Assembly (NCBI GenBank): GCA_051294375.1
Contig: CM119268.1
Location: 7,836,632-7,900,631 of the forward strand
DNA from: Paraspadella gotoi
Taxonomy: Eukaryota; Chaetognatha
Direction: 5' to 3'
Length of the DNA: 64,000 nt
Positions 57,655 through 64,000 of the stretch are shown here, in pieces. The notes under the pieces are model-generated. The model had not been told where the DNA came from. It made no database searches and saw only the letters and a list, made by a program, of their open reading frames with translations. Each line of letters opens with the position of its first letter. Within the stretch, counting starts at the first letter, position 1. A program made the translations under genes and the position numbers.

Positions 57655-58440
57655 CTATCTCTCTCTCTCCCTCTCCTCTCTCTTCTCTCTCTCTCTCTTC
57701 TCTCTTCTCATCTCTCTCCTCCTCTCTCTCTCTCTCTCTCCTCTCTTCCGTCACTGGTCTCTGTCGTGCTTGCTTTTTTTCTTTCTTTCTTTCTTTTATT
57801 CCTTTCTATCTTCTTTCTTTCTTTTTTCTTTCATTTCTTTCTTTCTTCTCTTTCTTCTCTTTCTTCTTTCTTTTTCTTTCTTTCTTTCTTCTTTCTTCTT
57901 TCCTATTTCTCTTCTTTTCTGTTCACTATATCCATCCCCTCTCCTTTTGGGAAAAGATTGTTTTTTTAAAAAAAAACGTAAAAAAAGAGGGGCAACAGGT
58001 GCTATGTCTCGCCCACGTATTGCATGTTGTACTGCGCCTTCGAACTATCTTCGATGGAATCGCCATTTTTTTATTATGATTGGGTCTCTTTCTCTTTCTT
58101 TTCACGCACCGTCGTTGGTGCCGTTCGGTCATCCGTCTGTGTGGCGGTGGTTACCGTCCCGCGCGCTCACGACTCCTCCCGTGTTGTCGCATCGCCGATA
58201 TCCTCCATTGCTTATGCGTCGTTGTCGTGTGTCGTCGTCCACCCTGACTCGTTCCGATATTATTGGATTTCATGAAAGGTCACCTTTGTTAGCCAGAATT
58301 CGTCTGTATGTTGTCGTATCCATCGCAGTTTTTTTTTTTTTTTTTTTTTTGTTTTCCTTGTTTTTTTGGTGGTTGGTTTTTTTATTTTTTTGTTTCTTTT
58401 TTTTGTCGGGCGAAAAGAAGGAAAATCGGAATTGACTTTT
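57655..58440. other. CT- and T-rich noncoding DNA
   Basis: CT tracts at 57655-57745 and a (CTTT)n-like tract at 57770-57920, then a mixed segment and a T run at 58330-58351. The long open frame over this stretch is Ser/Phe/Leu low-complexity and not taken as a gene. Confidence 0.6.
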
Positions 58441-60207
58441 GGGAGGGCGAGAGGACTGGTCTCCGGTGCTTGTATGGGCGCTGAGCGAGGTTAACCTCTA
58501 ACTGCTCTTATATCTGTCCTCTCTCTCTCCCTCCATCATCTCATCCTGTCCGGGCGGCCGGGTAGATCGTAGTGTAGGTGGATGGTAGTCGTGTCTTCCT
58601 CTCTTCCTCATCTCCCATCGCCTCCTCACTCTCTTTCTCTCTCGTTTTTACTCTTCTGTATCTCTGTCATCTCTCCCTCTTCCACGTGCTCTCTTCTCTC
58701 TCTCTCTCCTCTCTTTTTTCTTATCTCTTTCTATCTCTCGTCATCTCTCCCTCCCTCTCTCACTCGCGAGCGATCTCCTCGTCCTCCCCTCTCGTACAAC
58801 TCCTCCCTCTCTCGTCTCGTCTCGATCGCCTTCTCGGTCAAGTCTGTGCTCACTCCCTCGTCGATCCGATGCCCAATCGATATCACTCTCTGAATTTCTC
58901 CTCCTGATATTGACCTGTTATCACTTTGCAAATCGCTTCGCTAAAAACAGGAGAGCGAGAGAGGCGGGGTGGAGCGGCCGAGGAGAGAGGGACAACCTGA
59001 GGCGTTATATGAGGGGAAAACCGTCAGCGGTCGATAAAGGAGAAAATAAATAGGAGCTAAGGAAAAAGAAAGAAAAAAGAAAAGTACAGGAAGAAAATTT
59101 TAAACTGACAAATTCTGAAAAATAAAACCGACGGATAAAATCTGTTCCGTACCGGAAGGAGCATGGTGTATGTACGTATCTTTTGTTGTCTTCATGAGAG
59201 AGAGAGACACAGTAGATCAAGATAGAAAGAGAGAGGGAGAGAGTAAGAGCGAGAAAAAGACAGGCACACACAGCGATAGGGACAAATACAGAGAGAATAA
59301 AAAAAAATTATTATTTTAAGTTTTTTTTTTGAAGAAAAAAAATCATAATATGTTTTTCAAACGTCCCTTCGTTATCACCTTTTTTCATCTCCCGATATCT
59401 TTTGTTCGCGTTTGTAATCGCGTATAAACGAAGAGAAGAACAAAGCGACTCAATTGTCTTCTCTCTTTTTTTTTTTATTCTCCGTATCAAGGGTACAGAT
59501 CGTCGTCGTCGTCGTCGTCGTCGTCGTCTTCCTTTTCAACCCCAAGCAAATCTCCCGATTTCGCATCTCTAAATCGCCGAATCTCCGAAATCTATATCTC
59601 GTCTTCCGGAGAAAAATCAAGAGGAAAATCGATGTTATCTTCGTCCGCGGGCAAAAAAAAAAAAACAAAACAGGAAATCTGGACTTCTGGGTGGGTCCGT
59701 TGTCGTCGTCGTCGTTGTTGTCGTTGTTGTTGTTGTTCTCATTATTGTTATTGTTGTCGTTGTTATTGTTATGTTGGTGATACTTAGATTAGTTGCGACT
59801 TTCTCGTGTTACGAATTGTATTTGGTATATCACATTGTATTGTGTAAAAATTATTTCCGTTTGATTGGCAATATAATTATTAAAGATAGGCTTTTAATTC
59901 TCATCCCATTTGCAAAACTCTATTAAGAGCCAAAGAAAACAAAACTTAGGCGCCGAAATTTGGTGCAAATTTGCTTTGACCAATGACCAATGACAATGAG
60001 GATCAATGACTCCTGGCGGTGACGAGATGGTCATTGGTCCCCATTGTGGTCGTCGCAACCGTCGGAATAGTGATATTCGGTTTTCACTGTATTTGACCCT
60101 CCCGCCGACGTCGTCGTCGTCGTCGTCGTCGTCGTCGTTTTCATCGTTTTCTTCGATTTCATTCAGAGTGTATGTAATGCCCTAAGAATAGGACCCCCTG
60201 GCTGTGC

Positions 60208-60284
<77 letters not shown>

Positions 60285-61023
60285 GGAAAGAAATAACAAA
60301 TCTCGTTGTCGAATGAAAACTTGTGTGTTTCTTTTTCTTTTTCTCTTTTCCTTTCGAGTGGAAGGAAAGTTTCTCGCTTCATCAGTTTAGGGACACGTTT
60401 CTCAATGGGAATAGAGAGCATGAAATCGTCGCCATTGTCGTCGTCAACGTCGTCGTCATCATCGTCGTCTTCGGCGTCATAGTCCTCGTCATCGTTAGCG
60501 TCGTCTTTTTCATACATTTTGTCGTCGTCGTCGTCGTCGCCATTTTCGTTAGCGTCATCGTTTTACGTCTTCATCGTTTCGTCATTGTTAAAATTTTCTT
60601 CGTTGTCGTTTTGATCAGCGTCGTCCGTTTCAATCTCTTCACAGTTGACTCTAATTTCATTGTATGCAGTTAGTCAGCCGTGCTGCTCGAATTCTGCACA
60701 GCGCATGAGAAAAAGAATATTTATAATTAGCCTTTACGTTAACTTTTAGAATGTTACAGATCGAGAAAGCCAGAGGGCCACTTGAAAATTTGAAAAACAC
60801 GCAACAATTTTGCAACTCTCCTCGCAGTCACAAATTATATAGTATTATCGCTTATACAACATTCTTAAGTTTACGGTTGACTCCTTTTAACTCCAACTTT
60901 CCCTCACCTTTTCCTGTCACCCTCATCTTCGAACTTACCTCATCTCCGTCAACCTCTCCTTTCGTTCCGTATCGCGCTCGAATAATCGGCGAGAATTTCC
61001 TTCTGAATTTCCCCTTTCACGAG
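58441..61023. other. Intergenic DNA with GTC and GA repeats
   Basis: Includes (GTC)n at about 59500-59527 and 60106-60139, (GA)n at 60211-60276 and GTC-rich DNA at 60425-60560. The N gap 61024-61193 follows. No gene recognised. Confidence 0.6.
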
Positions 61024-61193
61024 NNNNNNNNNNNNNNNNNNNNNNNNNNNNNNNNNNNNNNNNNNNNNNNNNNNNNNNNNNNNNNNNNNNNNNNNNNNNN
61101 NNNNNNNNNNNNNNNNNNNNNNNNNNNNNNNNNNNNNNNNNNNNNNNNNNNNNNNNNNNNNNNNNNNNNNNNNNNNNNNNNNNNNNNNNNNNN

Positions 61194-61728
61194 AAAAGAA
61201 AGTGAAGCTCGAAGGTTGCGAGACGAAAATTCGGCGAATTGAGTTTAGTTTCAAAAATTTAAGGGGATTTTTTTTTTGTCGGCGACTGATTGCCCTCCTT
61301 TCAAAATTAACGAGCGCCGAAGAAGGGAAGGTGATACAAGCGTCGGGTGAAGCTCGTCTCACAATTTTGAAAGGTTTATAGATTCGCTCTTTGATTTTTT
61401 TTTGGTTTAACTTTCGTTGTTCGTTTCTCACTTTGTTTCCTTCTTCCTTAGTTTTTCTTTCTTTTTTAGAATGAAACTTTTCTCGCGACTTTCGTTTCTT
61501 ATTTCGCTTTTTTCTTTTTTTCGTCTCGTATCTTCTTCATTTGCTTTTTCTTCTTCATTTTCTTTTTTCATTTTTTTCATTTTCTTCTTCATTTGCTTTT
61601 TCTCATTAAAGTCACAAGACGCGTGTCGTTGTCAGAGACAATGATTTCAGCGACGACGATAACGACGACGATGAGAACGTGGACAACTTTTTGATTTTTA
61701 ATTACTGATTTCTTGACGTAGAAGTGAA

Positions 61729-61761
<33 letters not shown>

Positions 61762-62833
61762 NNNNNNNNNNNNNNNNNNNNNNNNNNNNNNNNNNNNNNN
61801 NNNNNNNNNNNNNNNNNNNNNNNNNNNNNNNNNNNNNNNNNNNNNNNNNNNNNNNNNNNNNNNNNNNNNNNNNNNNNNNNNNNNNNNNNNNNTCTCTCTC
61901 TCTCTCCTTTTCAAATCATATCTTCTATATCTTGTGTTTTTTCGACACCTCACATTCTTTTTTTCTTTTTCCTGTTTCCTCGTTTCTTTTTTATTTTCAT
62001 TTTCTCCTTCTATTTTAAGAATCTAGCCTAGATTCTAGGTCCTCTTACTATTTCTTTTTTCCTTTTTTTTTCTCGCGCTTTATTTTTATCTTTCAGTTTC
62101 CAACTTCAGATTTTTTTTTTNNNNNNNNNNNNNNNNNNNNNNNNNNNNNNNNNNNNNNNNNNNNNNNNNNNNNNNNNNNNNNNNNNNNNNNNNNNNNNNN
62201 NNNNNNNNNNNNNNNNNNNNNNNNNNNNNNNNNNNNNNNNNNNNNNNNNNNNNNNNNNNNNNNNNNNNNNNNNNNNNNNNNNNNNNNNNNNNNNNNNNNN
62301 NNNNNNNNNNNNNAATGGAATCGAAATTAGAGATTCAAAAACATGAGATGAAAATTAAAGGAGAAAAAAAAAAGTTAGGATGAGATGAATCGAAGGAGGA
62401 AAAAAAAAAGGTGAATCAATGTTCCTTCCCTGAATATTCATGGATTTGCGCCTCCCTTTATATTCATCCATTTATTAAGTGGTTAGTAATCTTCTTCCGC
62501 TCTTAACCCTTTTCCTCTCATTCTCTTCGTATTTATCGGCGAGTGAACCTTTTCCCCTTTTTCCCTCATCTCTCTCCGCCTAATGATTGGCGAAGGCAAN
62601 NNNNNNNNNNNNNNNNNNNNNNNNNNNNNNNNNNNNNNNNNNNNNNNNNNNNNNNNNNNNNNNNNNNNNNNNNNNNNNNNNNNNNNNNNNNNNNNNNNNN
62701 NNNNNNNNNNNNNNNNNNNNNNNNNNNNNNNNNNNNNNNNNNNNNNNNNNNNNNNNNNNNNNNNNNNNNNNNNNNNNNNNNNNNNNNNNNNNNNNNNNNN
62801 NNNNNNNNNNNNNNNNNNNNNNNNNNNNNNNNN
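61194..62833. other. Gap-rich noncoding segment
   Basis: Gaps at 61762-61892, 62121-62313 and 62600-62833 alternate with T-rich and CT-rich DNA. Little can be said. Confidence 0.7.
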
Positions 62834-62838
62834 CGCCC

Positions 62839-62848
62839 GCGCATGCGC
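62839..62848. promoter_or_regulatory. NRF1-type palindrome GCGCATGCGC
   Basis: Perfect core of the NRF1 / erect-wing binding site, in a CpG-rich stretch (62834-63000) directly after a gap. Such sites mark broadly used promoters. An ATG in fair context lies at 63073, but its reading becomes repetitive T-rich sequence. Confidence 0.35.
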
Positions 62849-63081
62849 ACGAGGATTCGGAGAGATTCCGAACTGGCGCACGCAGATTTGGTCGCGCACT
62901 TAGTTTCGTTCGAGTGCGCAGTTTCACGAGCGCGTACGAGAGCAAACAAGAGTCGAGAGATGGCGCGTACGAGCTGTGACCGACGCGTACGATCATTAAA
63001 TGGTTGGAGTACGGACGATTAAAATTGTTTAATTGTGTGAAGAACACTTTTGACTTATCAAGAACAATAACAATGGCCGAT

Positions 63082-63282
63082 CTAAGACACGATTTTTTTC
63101 CTTTTCAAATTAATGGGAACCCTCAAGTTTCCAACCAGACATCCCATGTGATATTCAGACCCCTCACACTGACACAATCCCTACAACCTCTAAAAACAGA
63201 GAAACTCTTCCTCCTTCCTCCACTTTTCCTTTTTTTTTCTTCTTTTAATCTCCTTTTTTTTTACTCTCGTGAGGATTTTCCT
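63082..63282 (+). repeat. 0.2-kb tandem segment, copy 1
   Basis: ATCTAAGACACGATTTTTTT through CTCTTCCTCC and a T-rich end. It is repeated after a 25-base gap at 63308-63515 with small differences. Noncoding as far as can be seen. Confidence 0.8.
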
Positions 63283-63307
63283 NNNNNNNNNNNNNNNNNN
63301 NNNNNNN

Positions 63308-63515
63308 CATCTAAGACACGATTTTTTTTCTTTTTCAATATTAATGAAAACCCTCAAGTTTCCAACCAGACATCCCAAGTGATATTCAGACCACTCACAT
63401 GAACAATCCCTACAACCTCTAAAAACATGAGAAGACTCTTCCTCCTTCCTCCACTTTTCCTTTTTTTTTTCCTTTTTAACTTCCTTTTTTTTTTTTTACT
63501 CTCTGAGGATTTTCC
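63308..63515 (+). repeat. 0.2-kb tandem segment, copy 2
   Basis: Second copy of 63082-63282, separated from it by the gap 63283-63307. The remaining bases to 64000 are GTC- and CT-rich with no gene recognised. Confidence 0.8.
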
Positions 63516-64000
63516 TCACCTTTCCTTTTTCTCTTCGACCTGTTCCAATTTCAATCGCGACGAGACTCGTTCGGCCTTTGACCCGAGCGGTCGTTGTTGT
63601 TGTCGTCGTTGTCTTCCTTGTTGTCTTTACATTACCTTTCGTTCGATAGGGGATCCAAGAGCAGTCATTACATTGTCCAATATCCCTGGCGTGATTGGAT
63701 CATTCAAGCTTTATATTAATCGCAAGCAAATTAACCCTTACTTTCCTTTGCTGTCGTCGTCGTAGTTGTCGTCGTCATAGTATTGGCAGGATATGTGATA
63801 ATATTCTTCGTCGCCGATGCTGTATTCTCACCGAGTTATGTCATTTTCGTCGTCTTCTTCGTCATTCTCGTCGTCATCATCTTCCTCTTTCACACCGCCA
63901 TCTCCATTTTCGACCAACGCCGCCACGCTATCTCTCGACGTGCGCCGAAAACAAATTAAAGATTTTCACGCCCTTCGCTCGCTCTCGTTCTGTCTCGTTC

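Noticed and set aside
57377-58435. 352-codon ORF
   Set aside because: Apart from the GC block at its start it is CT and T-run translation with no domain.
60182-60517. Minus-strand acidic ORF
   Set aside because: The Asp run comes from GTC repeats and the end from a GA tract; the short middle part is not recognisable.

Overview
This is metazoan nuclear DNA: a split gene with GT-AG introns, AT-rich introns, and very abundant GA/CT, GAC and GGAAA microsatellites. The only gene recognised with confidence is the 3' two thirds of a LAR-type (type IIa) receptor protein tyrosine phosphatase, the Drosophila Lar / vertebrate PTPRF-PTPRD-PTPRS family. It lies on the + strand and runs from the left edge to a TAA at 14048-14050. 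The gene style and repeat content fit an invertebrate, possibly an arthropod, but nothing here fixes the species.

Region 1-14050 holds 25 coding exons. In order they encode the end of one fibronectin type III (FN3) repeat, three further FN3 repeats, the membrane-proximal ectodomain, one transmembrane helix, a Gly/Ala-rich juxtamembrane linker, an active-type phosphatase domain D1 (WPD loop, [10 protein letters not shown]) and a D2 with the usual crippling substitutions (KNRL, WPE). The N-terminal Ig domains and earlier FN3 repeats lie upstream of the window. Two places are not clean: the exon 9 to 10 junction has incompatible phases, and exons 21-22 are present two to three times around a 10-base gap, with frameshifts.

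Region 14051-50090 is mostly noncoding and largely made of tandem copies: 15.6-18.3 kb, 20.7-22.1 kb, 22.1-37.4 kb (about 7.6 kb twice) and 37.5-48.9 kb (5.4-6.1 kb twice). Copies differ mainly by one-base indels, and their edges fall on GA/CT tracts or N gaps. Both-haplotype retention or noisy read tiling in the assembly explains this better than real segmental duplication. Some differences do look allelic, especially a 653-bp near-perfect palindromic element at 46795-47447, flanked by a short target duplication and missing from the paired copy. The 7.6-kb unit holds a possible C-terminal exon of an unrecognised protein.

Region 48420-64000 contains a 1.6-kb polypurine tract, members of a dispersed repeat family (also found in a Lar intron), GC-rich islands, an RFX X-box, an NRF1-type site and several gaps. 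No gene is recognised there. No bacterial, viral, CRISPR or toxin-type system was seen.
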